A DNA stretch of 64,000 bases from Desulfosudis oleivorans. Lineage in GTDB: Bacteria > Desulfobacterota > Desulfobacteria > Desulfobacterales > SURF-7. Below the pieces are notes generated by a model. It did not search any database. It worked only from the letters and a program-made list of their open reading frames with translations, and was not told the DNA's origin. The position numbers were made by a program, and so were the translations under genes. The stretch covers positions 1-64,000 of the forward strand of contig DYJC01000005.1 in assembly GCA_020723305.1 (NCBI GenBank), read 5' to 3'. This document shows positions 1 through 9,904 of this stretch, in pieces (the first letter of the stretch is position 1; the number at the start of each line of letters is the position of its first letter).

Positions 1-354
1 AACCGGGCTTACTGAAAATTTGAATTCAACTCGGTGGGGTTTATTGGACGCTTACTTTTAAAAATCCGAAATTTGATAAATCTATCGCGGAGCGTCTTTT
101 CCGGAATTTCATATTCCGATGGCAGGAGTTTGGAAAAGTTGGAATATTGAGATTCTTCCAGATTAACGAAACCTGTTATTAGGACAATTTGGCTATTGAT
201 TCGAAAAAGAAATATCAACTGCAACCGTACCTAAATCAGGAAAATCCAATTTTCACCCTTCGAACGTTTCATTTTCAAAAAGAAAATTTACCCTAATTTT
301 TCTCTGTTTTTAGTTTGAATGTTGGGTATATTGTTGGGTATTGGATTTTTTCTA
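1..354. other. Gene-free stretch beside tRNA-Asp
   Basis: AT-rich DNA at the window edge in which I see no convincing gene. A 71-codon minus-strand frame (9-224) begins with TTG, has no visible Shine-Dalgarno sequence and no family resemblance, so it is not called. Near 320-345 the short unit GTTGGGTAT occurs twice about a dozen bases apart. The stretch lies downstream of the tRNA-Asp terminator. It could be the edge of an integrated element, but nothing here proves that. Confidence 0.4.
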
Positions 355-390
355 ATAAAAAAAGGGATTCAGATTTTCATCTAAACCCCT
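355..390 (-). terminator. Terminator of the tRNA-Val/tRNA-Asp transcript
   Basis: Read on the minus strand, an 11-bp stem with two mismatches and a 4-nt loop (about 364-389) is followed by a run of seven T. It lies 13 bases beyond the 3' end of tRNA-Asp, as expected for an intrinsic terminator of the tRNA pair. Confidence 0.6.
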
Positions 391-401
391 GTTTTTATTT
401 A

Positions 402-478
<77 letters not shown>

Positions 479-528
479 GCATGGGTAATGCCGCAGACTA
501 TTGATCACGCGGCACGAATTGTCAAGCT

Positions 529-604
529 TGGTAGGCGGAACAGGGCTTGAACCTGTGACCCTCGGCTTGTAAGGCCGATGCTCTCCCAACTGAGCTACCC
601 GCCC
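529..604 (-). tRNA. tRNA-Val (anticodon TAC)
   Basis: 76-nt minus-strand cloverleaf: acceptor GGGCGGG/TCCGCCT with terminal G-T pairs, D-arm with AGCTCAGTTGGGAGAGC, anticodon loop CTTACAA, T-arm ACAGG/CCTGT, discriminator A and encoded CCA. It is the upstream member of a two-tRNA unit with tRNA-Asp. Confidence 0.97.
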
Positions 605-654
605 TCATTTGTTGACCGTTAAAAAGCGATTTTTTGCCTTAAAAACGAATGCAA

Positions 655-683
655 TAGCTATCAACTTTACATTTTGATGTCAA
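655..683 (-). promoter_or_regulatory. Probable sigma70 promoter of the tRNA-Val/Asp unit
   Basis: On the minus strand a perfect -35 TTGACA (683-678) is followed after 17 bases by a weak -10, TAGCTA (660-655). The predicted start is about 45 bases before tRNA-Val. The -10 matches poorly, so this is only a candidate. It also lies just after the lon stop codon. Confidence 0.4.
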
Positions 684-696
684 GCAAAAAACTTGT

Positions 697-3120
697 TTAT
701 TTTATTATTTCCTGATCCGGTTGAAATGGATGTTTGGTGCCATTGAACAAGGTGTCCCCTTCTTTCAGTATCAACGATTCTGCCAGTACCTCATCCATTT
801 CTTCAACAGCCATGATTTCAATTTCTTTGCTGACCATGCTCGGAATATCTTTCAGATCTTTTTCATTTTCCTTGGGGATCAGAACTTTCTTAATCTCTCC
901 CCGATGTGCAGCCAGTATTTTCTCTTTGAGACCTCCAATAGGCAAAATCCGTCCTCGAAGTGTAATTTCACCCGTCATTGCGATACTGCGGGATACCGGT
1001 CTCCTTGTGAGTGCAGAGACAATGGATGTGCACATGGAAATTCCAGCAGAAGGGCCATCTTTTGGTATCGCGCCCTCTGGAACATGAATATGAATATCGA
1101 CATTTTTATAAAATTCCGTGTCAATTCCTAACCGTTCAGAGCGGGATCGGACATAACTGACAGCTGCTCTCGCAGATTCCTTCATGACATCACCCAGCTT
1201 CCCGGTGATAATCAGCTCCCCCTTTCCGGGCATGATGACGGTTTCCACACAAAGCAGCTCCCCGCCAACCGATGTCCATGCAAGACCCGTAACCAGGCCG
1301 ATCTGATCTTTTTCCTCTACCTGACCATGTTTGAACTTGTATGGCCCAAGGTATTTCTGGACAATTTTTGATGTAATTTTGATCTCATTATCAGGCTCTT
1401 TTTTCAAAACAACATCCCGTGCAATCTTTCGGCAAACTGCAGAAATCTCTCTTTCTAAATTACGCACCCCTGCTTCACGGGTATATTGTTCAATAATCGT
1501 GTAAATTGCCCCTTTTGAAAACGTGACTTTTGAATCTTCCAGACCATTTAACCGGATCTGTTTGGGTACCAGAAAATCTTTTGCAATGTTATATTTTTCA
1601 AACTCCGGATAACCTGGTATCCGGATAATCTCCATACGATCCTGGAGAGGGAGCGGGATATCCGGAAGGGTGTTGGCTGTTGTAATAAATAAAATATCGG
1701 AAAGATCATAATCCAGGTCAAGATAATGATCATTGAAACTATTATTTTGCTCCGGATCAAGGACTTCAAGCAGAGCTGCCGAAGGATCTCCCCTGAAATC
1801 CATGCTCATTTTATCCACTTCATCCAGACAAAATACCGGATTATTGACACCAATCTTTTTTAAAGATTGTATGATCTTTCCCGGTAAAGCACCTATATAG
1901 GTTCTTCTATGCCCCCGTATTTCCGCTTCATCTCTTACCCCACCTAATGACAACCTGACAAACTCTCTTCCTGTGGCCCGGGCAACCGATTTTGCAAGGG
2001 ATGTTTTACCAACCCCCGGAGGACCTACGAGGCAAAGAATGGGCCCCCTGACTTTTTTGACAAGAGACTGGACGGCTAGATATTCAAGAATCCTTTCTTT
2101 TGGCTTTTCAAGTCCATAATGATCTTCGTTCAGTATGGCCTCTGCTTTTTCAAGATCGTGATTGATGCGGCTCCGATCAAACCAGGGCAACGAGACCATC
2201 CAATCAATATAATTTCTTACAACGGTTGCTTCTGCTGACATGGGCGTCATCAGTTTGAGCTTTTTTAATTCCTGCCTTGCTTTTTTGGCAGCTTCACGGG
2301 ACATGCGTTTCCGCTTAATCCGTTTTTCGAGCTCCGCAATTTCATCTGCTCCGGAATCATCGGCCCCCATTTCCTTTTTTATGGCACGCATCTGCTCACT
2401 CAGATAGTAATTTTTCTGAGTTTTTTCCATCTGCGTTTTCACTCGGCCTTTAATTCTCTGCTCCATGTTGAAAATTTCAGATTCAGCTTTTATGAGGCTA
2501 ATCAGAAAAGAAAACCGTTCATCCAGGGACTCAATCTCCAGCAAATGCTGTTTGTCCTTAATTTTAAATGAAATATGGGAAGCAATCGTATCTGCCATCT
2601 GTGAAGGATCGATGATTGTAGATACGTTATTGACAATATCTTTTGAAATATTTTTGTTCAGTTTGGCATATTCCCCAAAACTGTCGATAAGAGATCGTTT
2701 CAATGCCTCGCCTTCTGCTTCAGCGAGTTCTTTTTCATACACCGAAGCCAATTCGACCTGGAAGAAATCCTCCCCCTTAATAAAATTTACAACTTTTGCC
2801 CTTGTTTTCCCCTCAACAAGCGCCTTAACAGTTCCATCCGGAAGCCTGAGAAGTTGCAGAACACTTCCGATGGTTCCGATCTTGCTGATATCTTTTTCTT
2901 TTGGATCATCTATTCCGGCCTTAATCTGGGTGGAAAGAAATACACTCTTATCTTTATTCATTGCTTCTGTAAGAGCATTCACAGATTTTGTTCTTCCAAC
3001 AAACAGAGGAGCTACCATATGTGGAAAAACAACAATATCTCTTAAAGGCAAAAGCGGTAAGATAATGTTCCTGGATGAATCGTATTCATCCTGTTTGAAA
3101 AATTTTGGAATATTGATCAT
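697..3120 (-). CDS. lon: Endopeptidase La (ATP-dependent Lon protease)
   Basis: Cytoplasmic AAA+ serine protease that unfolds and degrades damaged and regulatory proteins. The 807 residues match the usual length of LonA. N-terminal substrate-binding domain about 18-210, coiled coil about 220-300, AAA+ module with Walker A GPPGVGKT at 366-373 and Walker B with LDEVDK near 434, and a C-terminal protease domain with catalytic Ser691 in GPSAG and Lys734 in the GGLKEK stretch. It is the last gene of tig-clpP-clpX-lon and starts 24 bases after the clpX stop. Nothing in the sequence looks defective. No heat-shock promoter or CIRCE-type repeat is visible in front of it, so co-transcription with clpX is the simplest reading. 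Confidence 0.97.
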   Translation of the reverse strand: MINIPKFFKQDEYDSSRNIILPLLPLRDIVVFPHMVAPLFVGRTKSVNALTEAMNKDKSVFLSTQIKAGIDDPKEKDISKIGTIGSVLQLLRLPDGTVKALVEGKTRAKVVNFIKGEDFFQVELASVYEKELAEAEGEALKRSLIDSFGEYAKLNKNISKDIVNNVSTIIDPSQMADTIASHISFKIKDKQHLLEIESLDERFSFLISLIKAESEIFNMEQRIKGRVKTQMEKTQKNYYLSEQMRAIKKEMGADDSGADEIAELEKRIKRKRMSREAAKKARQELKKLKLMTPMSAEATVVRNYIDWMVSLPWFDRSRINHDLEKAEAILNEDHYGLEKPKERILEYLAVQSLVKKVRGPILCLVGPPGVGKTSLAKSVARATGREFVRLSLGGVRDEAEIRGHRRTYIGALPGKIIQSLKKIGVNNPVFCLDEVDKMSMDFRGDPSAALLEVLDPEQNNSFNDHYLDLDYDLSDILFITTANTLPDIPLPLQDRMEIIRIPGYPEFEKYNIAKDFLVPKQIRLNGLEDSKVTFSKGAIYTIIEQYTREAGVRNLEREISAVCRKIARDVVLKKEPDNEIKITSKIVQKYLGPYKFKHGQVEEKDQIGLVTGLAWTSVGGELLCVETVIMPGKGELIITGKLGDVMKESARAAVSYVRSRSERLGIDTEFYKNVDIHIHVPEGAIPKDGPSAGISMCTSIVSALTRRPVSRSIAMTGEITLRGRILPIGGLKEKILAAHRGEIKKVLIPKENEKDLKDIPSMVSKEIEIMAVEEMDEVLAESLILKEGDTLFNGTKHPFQPDQEIIK

Positions 3121-3144
3121 GGTTACAAATTTCGAGGATATGCT

Positions 3145-4392
3145 TTACGCCTGTTTTTTGGTCTGTTCATAGAGTAGGATGGGGTCTTCCTTGTGCAAAA
3201 CAACCTCTTCCCCAACCATACATTCCTTGACATTTTCCATTGATGGGATCTCGTACATGATATTGAGCATGCAGCTTTCCAGGATGGAACGTAACCCTCT
3301 TGCACCGGACTTCCGTTTCATCGCTTCTTTTGCAATGGCGGAAAGCGCACTGTCTGTAAACCGTAAATTGACACCTTCAAGCTCAAACAGCTTAACAAAT
3401 TGTTTGACAAGGGCATTCTTGGGTTCCGTCAGAATTTTAATTAATGAGGACTCGTTGAGTTCATCCAGTGTGGAAATGATGGGCAGACGCCCCAAAAATT
3501 CCGGAATAAGACCGAATCTTATCAGATCCTCAGTTGCTATTTCCTTCAGGGTCTCACCAATATTTTTTTCCTCTTTTTTGATAATCTTGGCGCTAAACCC
3601 CATAGATTTCTGTCCCAGACGTCTTTGAATTATTTTATCAAGGCCGGTAAAGGTCCCGCCGCAAATAAAAAGGATATTGGTTGTATCCACTTTTACAAAA
3701 TCCTGCTGAGGATGTTTTCTTCCGCCTTTGGGTGGGACACTCGCTGTTGTTCCTTCAATAATTTTTAACAACGCCTGCTGAACCCCCTCACCGGAGACAT
3801 CTCGAGTTATAGACGGATTGTCAGACCGTTGTGCGATCTTATCAATTTCATCAATATACACGATCCCCCGTTGCGCTTTTTCAACATCATAGTCCGCATT
3901 CTGAAGCAAAGAAAGAATAATATTTTCAACATCCTCTCCAACATATCCGGCTTCCGTCAAGGTTGTGGCATCAGCGATGGTAAACGGAACATTCAAAAAT
4001 CTTGCAAGAGTCTGGGCCAGAAGCGTTTTTCCACTACCCGTTGGACCGATCAATAGAATATTGCTTTTCTGGATCTCAACATCTCCAGTGCTTACAGAAG
4101 ACTCAAGTCGTTTATAATGATTGTATACTGCAACAGCAAGCACCTTCTTGGCATCATTTTGCTCGATCACATAGTCATCAAGCATCGCCTTAATCGCTTT
4201 GGGTACAAGAAGATCTCCGGAACCTTCAACCGACTTCTCACTCTCTTCTTCAATAATTTCGCTGCAAAGCTGGATACATTCGTCGCATATATATACTGCC
4301 GGTCCTGCAATCAGTTTTTTGACTTCCTTCTGATTCTTCCCACAGAATGAACAAAAGAGATTATCATTTCCATCCCCTTGTTTTGTTGTCAT
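3145..4392 (-). CDS. clpX: ATP-dependent Clp protease ATP-binding subunit ClpX
   Basis: AAA+ unfoldase that recognises tagged substrates and feeds them to ClpP. 415 residues, normal for the family. An N-terminal zinc-binding domain has C14/C17 and C36/C39; Walker A GPTGSGKT is at 116-123, the GYVG pore loop follows, and Walker B contains IDEIDK. The ATG overlaps the end of clpP by four bases (ATGA), which implies translational coupling of the partner subunits. Confidence 0.97.
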   Translation of the reverse strand: MTTKQGDGNDNLFCSFCGKNQKEVKKLIAGPAVYICDECIQLCSEIIEEESEKSVEGSGDLLVPKAIKAMLDDYVIEQNDAKKVLAVAVYNHYKRLESSVSTGDVEIQKSNILLIGPTGSGKTLLAQTLARFLNVPFTIADATTLTEAGYVGEDVENIILSLLQNADYDVEKAQRGIVYIDEIDKIAQRSDNPSITRDVSGEGVQQALLKIIEGTTASVPPKGGRKHPQQDFVKVDTTNILFICGGTFTGLDKIIQRRLGQKSMGFSAKIIKKEEKNIGETLKEIATEDLIRFGLIPEFLGRLPIISTLDELNESSLIKILTEPKNALVKQFVKLFELEGVNLRFTDSALSAIAKEAMKRKSGARGLRSILESCMLNIMYEIPSMENVKECMVGEEVVLHKEDPILLYEQTKKQA

Positions 4393-5009
4393 GTTTTATC
4401 CTCCAGCTTTTCAAGCTTATAAAGGTCATCCCGGCTGCTGATGACATGATCAATTAATCCATACTCTTTTGCTTCATCACCTGCCATAAAAAAATCACGG
4501 TCCGTATCCAGTTTGATTCGTTCCAGGTCCTGCCCGGTATGCCGTGCCAATATTTCATTTATGGTATCCTTCATACGAAGAATTTCCTTTGCCTGAATAG
4601 CGATATCCGATGCTTGTCCTTGTGCACCCCCCATGGGCTGATGCACCATAATTCGTGAATTCGGCAATGAGTAGCGTTTTCCTTTCGTACCAGCTGCAAG
4701 GAGCAGAGCCCCCATGCTGGCTGCCTGGCCAACACATACTGTTGCAATATCCGGTTTAATGTATTGCATAGTATCGTAAATAGCCATACCTGCTGTAACC
4801 ACACCCCCTGGTGAATTGATATAAAAATTTATATCCTTATCCGGATCTTCTGATTCAAGGAACAGAAGCTGGGCCACTAGCAGATTTGCAACTTCATCAT
4901 TAATAGCAGTACCGATAAAAATGATTCGATCCTTAAGAAGTCGTGAATATATGTCATATGCCCGCTCTCCTCTGCTGCTTTGTTCAATTACCATAGGTAT
5001 TAGTGGCAC
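4389..5009 (-). CDS. clpP: ATP-dependent Clp protease proteolytic subunit ClpP
   Basis: Serine peptidase subunit that forms the tetradecameric degradation chamber capped by ClpX. 206 residues. The catalytic triad is visible: Ser98 in GQAASMGA, His123 in MVHQPMGG and Asp172 in DRDFFM. Only a few residues precede the mature-like core, so the propeptide is very short. It follows tig after about 77 bases and overlaps clpX by four bases. Confidence 0.97.
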   Translation of the reverse strand: MPLIPMVIEQSSRGERAYDIYSRLLKDRIIFIGTAINDEVANLLVAQLLFLESEDPDKDINFYINSPGGVVTAGMAIYDTMQYIKPDIATVCVGQAASMGALLLAAGTKGKRYSLPNSRIMVHQPMGGAQGQASDIAIQAKEILRMKDTINEILARHTGQDLERIKLDTDRDFFMAGDEAKEYGLIDHVISSRDDLYKLEKLEDKT

Positions 5010-5086
5010 CGGTTTTCCTCCTTCATTTACTCGATTATCATCATGCTTATTCTAAACAGGGTTTATGCAGATTCAATACCCTTTGT

Positions 5087-6385
5087 TTATTCCGGATTTT
5101 TTTCCTCAATCGTGCTATTCTCAATAATAAGCCTGATTGCTTTTTTTTCAAGCAACGTGTGTTTAAAATAATCTAAATTTTCTTGGTTTTCTTTATAATA
5201 GTCTTTTATTCCCTCAACAGGCTGATTTACAGATTTGGACATGCTCAGATACCCTTCTTCCAGTTCCTCATCTGTTAATTTCAGTTCTTCCTGTTCAATC
5301 AATTTGCCCAATATGATATGCCGTTTCACTTGTTTAATGGCAGTATCCCGATATTTTTCAGCAAGCATCTCTTTCGATTGCCCTAACTGGTCCAAAGACA
5401 TATTCTGATAAGCAAAAGCTCTTTCCATTTCACCGATGATTGCATCTATCTCATATTCAACCATAACATCCGGGACTTCGAACTCCTGTTTGGAAATCAA
5501 CGCATCGAAAATCTGTTCATTCATTTCCTGTTCGATCCGTTTGTTATATCCTTGTTGAACATTATCAATAATTTTTTCCTTTAATTCATCAAGTGATTGA
5601 AAATTCCCCAACTTTTTTGCAAGCTCGTCATCTGCTTCCGGTAATACTTCCTCCTTGATTTCTTTTAATCTGATCGTGAATGCAATCTCAAGATTTGCCA
5701 ATTTTCTATTGGTAGCATCTTCCGGAAATTTGATGGTAAACTCTTTTGTTTCTTCCGCATTCATCCCGATGATCTCAAGATCAAATTCTTTTGATATGAC
5801 ATTTCCACCCAGTTTCATTGTAAAATTTTCAGTCTTCTTTGTCTCATCAAAGGGCACACCATCCTTCAACCCCTCATAATCGATGATAACAAAATCCCCT
5901 TTCTGTGCAGGCCTTTTATCGACAATTGGCTTTAATTGAGCTAAATTTTTACGAAACATCTCGATTTGAGAGTTGGTCTCTTTTTCACCTGCTTTATACA
6001 TGTTTTTTGTTAAACATATACCTTTGTAATCAATATTATCCAACTTTGGTTTGATTTCAACAACAGCATCAAACACATAAGGTCCTGAATCCATAAGTTC
6101 AGGAGGATCAACCTGTGGTCTCCCAACCAGGGCAAGATTGTTTTCTTTTATTGCCTCAAAAAGCGAATCTTGAATCAATCTTGAAGTTACATCATTCTGA
6201 ACTTCCTTCTTGAACATTCGCTCAAGAACCGAGCGAGGGGTTTTTCCAGGACGAAATCCTTTAACTTTTGCTGTTTTTTTCAGTTGTTTGTAAGCGGCAT
6301 CCAGCTCGTTTAACACATCCGCTTCCGGTACCTCAATGTGAAGTATTTTTTTTACTGAACTTTTATCTTCTACAGTTACTTGCAT
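5087..6385 (-). CDS. tig: Trigger factor (ribosome-associated chaperone, peptidyl-prolyl isomerase)
   Basis: Binds the ribosome exit tunnel and shields nascent chains. 432 residues, normal length. The ribosome-binding signature GFRPGKTP is at 43-50, an FKBP-like isomerase domain lies at roughly 160-245 (with FVIIDYEG), and the helical C-terminal chaperone domain is acidic and complete. It is the first protein gene of tig-clpP-clpX-lon. Only 62 bases separate it from tRNA-Leu, and a stem-loop occupies 23 of them, so its promoter is probably in front of the tRNA or inside it. Confidence 0.96.
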   Translation of the reverse strand: MQVTVEDKSSVKKILHIEVPEADVLNELDAAYKQLKKTAKVKGFRPGKTPRSVLERMFKKEVQNDVTSRLIQDSLFEAIKENNLALVGRPQVDPPELMDSGPYVFDAVVEIKPKLDNIDYKGICLTKNMYKAGEKETNSQIEMFRKNLAQLKPIVDKRPAQKGDFVIIDYEGLKDGVPFDETKKTENFTMKLGGNVISKEFDLEIIGMNAEETKEFTIKFPEDATNRKLANLEIAFTIRLKEIKEEVLPEADDELAKKLGNFQSLDELKEKIIDNVQQGYNKRIEQEMNEQIFDALISKQEFEVPDVMVEYEIDAIIGEMERAFAYQNMSLDQLGQSKEMLAEKYRDTAIKQVKRHIILGKLIEQEELKLTDEELEEGYLSMSKSVNQPVEGIKDYYKENQENLDYFKHTLLEKKAIRLIIENSTIEEKNPE

Positions 6386-6410
6386 GACAATCCTTTCGAG
6401 TTGATAAAAC

Positions 6411-6433
6411 GCCTGGAGATTTTTGCTCCAGGC
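6411..6433 (-). terminator. Stem-loop between tRNA-Leu and tig (terminator or attenuator)
   Basis: On the minus strand GCCTGGAG and CTCCAGGC form a perfect 8-bp stem with a 7-base loop, followed by GTTTT. It begins 14 bases after the CCA end of tRNA-Leu and ends 25 bases before the tig start. It looks like a leaky terminator or a processing element that separates the tRNA from the downstream operon. Confidence 0.6.
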
Positions 6434-6447
6434 ACTTCGTATATTTT

Positions 6448-6534
6448 TGGTGCGAGAGGGGAGACTCGAACTCCCACTCTGTCACCAGAGCTGGATCCTA
6501 AGTCCAGTGCGTCTACCAGTTCCGCCACTCTCGC
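6448..6534 (-). tRNA. tRNA-Leu (anticodon TAG)
   Basis: 87-nt class II tRNA on the minus strand: acceptor GCGAGAG/CTCTCGC, anticodon stem CTGGA/TCCAG around TAG, a long variable arm (CTCTGGTGACAGAG region), T-arm with TTCGAGT and encoded CCA. It lies directly upstream of tig. No convincing -35/-10 pair was found immediately in front of it. Confidence 0.97.
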
Positions 6535-6722
6535 AATATTCTAATTTATCTTATGATTGAATATATCACGAGTATGAATAACCAATATTTTCCCTCGTAT
6601 ATTTAATGATCCACTATTTTGAATTCTTGACATTTTATTGAAAAGAATGAATTAAATATAAAAGAAAGTTAAGATAATATCAATCCATATGGGTGTCAAG
6701 TTAAATTGACGGATGGAAATAA

Positions 6723-7496
6723 GTGCTCGAATTTAAAAATAAAAATCAAAAAAATATACTGACATCGATATTTTTATTTATACGGATATCACTTACGACT
6801 TGCATTTTCATGATCCCAACTGCCGGCTTTTGTGAAAACCTACCAAAACCAATCATTGTCGTCAATCCCGGTCATGGAGGGCATGATCTTGGTGCTAGAG
6901 GAGCAGATGGTACAATTGAAAAAAATATTACCCTTGATCTGGCTAATAGAATCATTGAAAATTTAAAACCTCGATATCAAACCATTTTGACCAGAACCGG
7001 TGATTATTTCTTAAATATCACCGAAAGAACATCTATTGCCAATTACAACAAAGCATCCCTGTTCGTCAGCATTCACACAAGCGGAAACTTTAATAATCAA
7101 ACCAGCGGAATTACGATATCCTATCTGGACAACACAACAGACCTCAGTGCATTTTCCCAGTCCCCGTCGCTTAAAAATAGAGGCGACGGCAACATAAATA
7201 TTCTATGGGATGAGATACATAAAAATCAAATCACCAAAAGCATAGAAGCCGGGAAATGTATTCAGAAACGATTATCCCAAAACAGTCAGTTTCCCAAAAA
7301 TCGTTTGCTGAGTTCGCCTTTGCGTGTTCTTTCCGGAGCCAACATGCCGGCAGTGATGATTGAAGTTGGCTATCTCTCTAACCCGATTGATGAAAAAAAT
7401 TTACGAAATACTGATTATTTATCTGAACTTGCAAAAGAAATTTCCAATGGTATAGATGATTTTTTATTGAAAGCGGAAAACCATATCAATCAATAA
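6723..7496 (+). CDS. N-acetylmuramoyl-L-alanine amidase (Amidase_3 family), exported
   Basis: Periplasmic zinc hydrolase that cuts the amide bond between N-acetylmuramic acid and L-alanine in peptidoglycan. 257 residues. A hydrophobic signal segment lies at about 12-35, and the catalytic domain fills the rest with zinc ligands His51 (NPGHGG), Glu66 and His118 (SIHTSG) and catalytic Glu214 (IEVGYLSN). No LysM or AMIN targeting domain is present, so it is a minimal enzyme. The first codon is GTG at 6723; I see no good alternative that keeps the signal. A TTGACA box lies about 95 bases upstream. Which peptidoglycan event it serves cannot be told from its neighbours. Confidence 0.9.
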   Translation: MLEFKNKNQKNILTSIFLFIRISLTTCIFMIPTAGFCENLPKPIIVVNPGHGGHDLGARGADGTIEKNITLDLANRIIENLKPRYQTILTRTGDYFLNITERTSIANYNKASLFVSIHTSGNFNNQTSGITISYLDNTTDLSAFSQSPSLKNRGDGNINILWDEIHKNQITKSIEAGKCIQKRLSQNSQFPKNRLLSSPLRVLSGANMPAVMIEVGYLSNPIDEKNLRNTDYLSELAKEISNGIDDFLLKAENHINQ

Positions 7497-7582
7497 GATT
7501 CAACCCTGACTCTTGGTGATTATAAAAAATTATTTTTAAATGGTTCTTGATTAAAAATTTGCTGAAACATTCATTGATAGGG

Positions 7583-7611
7583 TTGCGCTAGTTGAAAAAG
7601 CGTGTTAGTAA
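7583..7611 (+). promoter_or_regulatory. Probable promoter of tRNA-Pro
   Basis: A -35-like TTGCGC (7583-7588), a 17-base spacer and a -10-like TAGTAA (7606-7611) place a start site about 6 bases before the tRNA-Pro 5' end. Neither box is perfect, but spacing and position fit a short-leader tRNA promoter. Confidence 0.45.
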
Positions 7612-7623
7612 CTCCAAAATTAT

Positions 7624-7700
<77 letters not shown>

Positions 7701-7712
7701 TCTCATCTCGCA

Positions 7713-8021
7713 TCATTCCATTTTTTCTATTTTAAAATGATGGTCCAGCCTCATTGTGCTGAATAATGTAAATATATCCGAAGCCACATTGGTAACACGT
7801 AAAGACCCACCTGTCTTATTCAAAGAGTTATGGGTTGCGATGATGACACCAATGCCAACCGAATCGACCATTTCAACGCCATCAAGATCAATTACCAGTT
7901 CATTGGGTGATTCCTGCACGATCCCATGGAGTTGAGACCTGAATTCATTGGCCATGGATGCGACAACATCCTTTCCAGGTTTCACAACAACACGTTCTCC
8001 ACTTTTACTGACTTGACTCAT
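7713..8021 (-). CDS. STAS-domain protein (anti-sigma-factor antagonist type)
   Basis: 102-residue single-domain protein of the SpoIIAA/RsbV type. The core LVIDLDGVEMVDSVGIG includes the phosphorylatable serine, Ser54, in the DSxG loop, so it should be switched by a partner anti-sigma kinase. No kinase, phosphatase or sigma factor lies next to it; it stands alone between tRNA-Pro (converging on it) and lnt (diverging). Partner and regulon are therefore unknown. Confidence 0.88.
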   Translation of the reverse strand: MSQVSKSGERVVVKPGKDVVASMANEFRSQLHGIVQESPNELVIDLDGVEMVDSVGIGVIIATHNSLNKTGGSLRVTNVASDIFTLFSTMRLDHHFKIEKME

Positions 8022-8285
8022 GTTAATACTCCTGTTTAATGAATATAATCTAAAGAAATTGTAGGTGTTTTTTCAAATGAATTTTTCAGGATGATTAATA
8101 ATTGATATGAGTTGGATTCTGTTATTCGGCATCTCTTTTCTTTCATATATCATAATTCATATAAAATCTCAAATTGATTATACAGCTTTCGTTCATTTCC
8201 TCAATGTATAATATTCGTTGACAGGATTCTTTGAAATGTTAATACATTGAAGGCTTATAAAAAAAATAACCACTGTATTGAATTA

Positions 8286-9881
8286 ATGACGATAATACCA
8301 CAAAAACTGCATGAACACCGAAAAAAATATCTGCTTGCTATCGTAAGCGGCTTGCTGATGACCTGTGCTTTTCCAAAAATTAATTTGGCATGGATTGCAT
8401 GGGTTGCCTTTATTCCATTATTATATTCATTAAAAAACCTCTCTGCAAAACACGCATTTTATATAGGTCTCGTCTCGGGTATTACACATTATATTACCCT
8501 TTTATACTGGCTTGTACCAACAATGCATACTTACGGTAATCTCCCTATCTGGTTAGGAGGTCTCCTTCTACTTCTTCTCTCCTCTTATTTAGGGCTTTAT
8601 TATGCTGTTTTTGCATCTTTTTTAACAAAATTCTGTAAAACTCCATCCAGCATTACCATGTGGTTCCCAATGGTTGTCGTTTCCCTGGAATACATTCGAT
8701 CTTTTCTGTTCTCAGGCTTTCCTTGGGAATTAATCGGTTATTCCCAATTCGACAGATTGAATCTAATCCAATTATCTGATATAACAGGAGTGTATGGACT
8801 CTCCTACCTCATAGCACTTGTGAATGGAAGTCTGTATCTTGCACTGTTGTATACGGGTAGAAAAAAATGGCAAGGAGCCAAGGTTACAAAAAAAACCACC
8901 TGGGGTTCACTTGCTATCACTGCCGTAATAATGGTAATCGTTTTATCATATGGAAATGTTCGTTTACAATCGACTGCCCGGAAAATAGAAACCGCGGAGA
9001 AAATAAAAGTCAGCATAATCCAGGGCAATATTGATCAATCGATAAAATGGAATCCTGAGTATCAAAAAAACACGATCCTGAAATATCTTGATTTGTCTTT
9101 TTCCACACTACCTGATTCACCATCTCTTATTGTCTGGCCGGAAACCGCAACCCCTTTCTACTTTTCAAGTCCTTATGGCAGTCAATATTTAAAAAAACTG
9201 ATTCAGGAAGGAGTGAAAGAAGCAAACATATCTTTATTGTTTGGAAGCCCCAGTTATAAGCGGGATGGAGAGGCAGTAAACTATTATAACACAGCCTATC
9301 TGGTAAATCCCGACGGAAAGGAGATCGGCAGTTATAATAAGGTTCACCTTGTACCTTACGGTGAATATGTCCCTTTAAAAGAATGGTTTCCTTTTATTGG
9401 CAAGCTGGTCGCCCAGGTTGGAGACTTTAAATCCGGAACAGAAGGCAGTACAATCCTTTGGAATCAACATCGGATAGGTGTCCAAATCTGCTTTGAAGTT
9501 ATTTTTCCGGATCTTGCCAGAGCAATGGCGTCTAACCAGGCAGACCTTTTTATCAACATTACCAATGATGCCTGGTTTGGTACAAGCAGTGGACCCTTTC
9601 AACACTTTTCAATGACTGTGTTCCGGGCAGTTGAAAATAAACGGGCACTTGTAAGATCAGCAAATACAGGTATCAGCGGATTTATTGATCCGACAGGAAG
9701 AATTATGGAGACCACCTCTCTTTCCGTCGATGCTGCCCGGACGAATACTGTTCCTCTCATGAGGATCAAGACAGTTTATATGAAAGTAGGAGATCTTTTT
9801 GCAAAAATCTGTTTGATTGCCGTACTTATTTTTTTCTCCATTTGTATTATGCAACATCGGAAACACAATAAAATGAATTAA
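8286..9881 (+). CDS. lnt: Apolipoprotein N-acyltransferase
   Basis: Inner-membrane enzyme that adds the third acyl chain to lipoproteins before export to the outer membrane, so the cell is expected to have an outer membrane. About 531 residues: several membrane helices in the N-terminal 230, a periplasmic carbon-nitrogen hydrolase domain, and a last membrane helix near the C-terminus. The catalytic triad residues are visible as Glu in WPETATPF, Lys in NKVHLVPYGEY and Cys in QICFEVIFPD. The frame is open from a TTG at 8247, but the ATG at 8286 better fits the family N-terminus; neither has a strong ribosome site. prfB follows after 23 bases and may be co-transcribed. Confidence 0.94.
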   Translation: MTIIPQKLHEHRKKYLLAIVSGLLMTCAFPKINLAWIAWVAFIPLLYSLKNLSAKHAFYIGLVSGITHYITLLYWLVPTMHTYGNLPIWLGGLLLLLLSSYLGLYYAVFASFLTKFCKTPSSITMWFPMVVVSLEYIRSFLFSGFPWELIGYSQFDRLNLIQLSDITGVYGLSYLIALVNGSLYLALLYTGRKKWQGAKVTKKTTWGSLAITAVIMVIVLSYGNVRLQSTARKIETAEKIKVSIIQGNIDQSIKWNPEYQKNTILKYLDLSFSTLPDSPSLIVWPETATPFYFSSPYGSQYLKKLIQEGVKEANISLLFGSPSYKRDGEAVNYYNTAYLVNPDGKEIGSYNKVHLVPYGEYVPLKEWFPFIGKLVAQVGDFKSGTEGSTILWNQHRIGVQICFEVIFPDLARAMASNQADLFINITNDAWFGTSSGPFQHFSMTVFRAVENKRALVRSANTGISGFIDPTGRIMETTSLSVDAARTNTVPLMRIKTVYMKVGDLFAKICLIAVLIFFSICIMQHRKHNKMN

Positions 9882-9904
9882 ACCCCACTATCAAGGAGGT
9901 TATT

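Noticed and set aside
9-224. 71-codon minus-strand frame at the left edge
   Set aside because: TTG start, no ribosome site, no recognisable motif and AT-rich surroundings.
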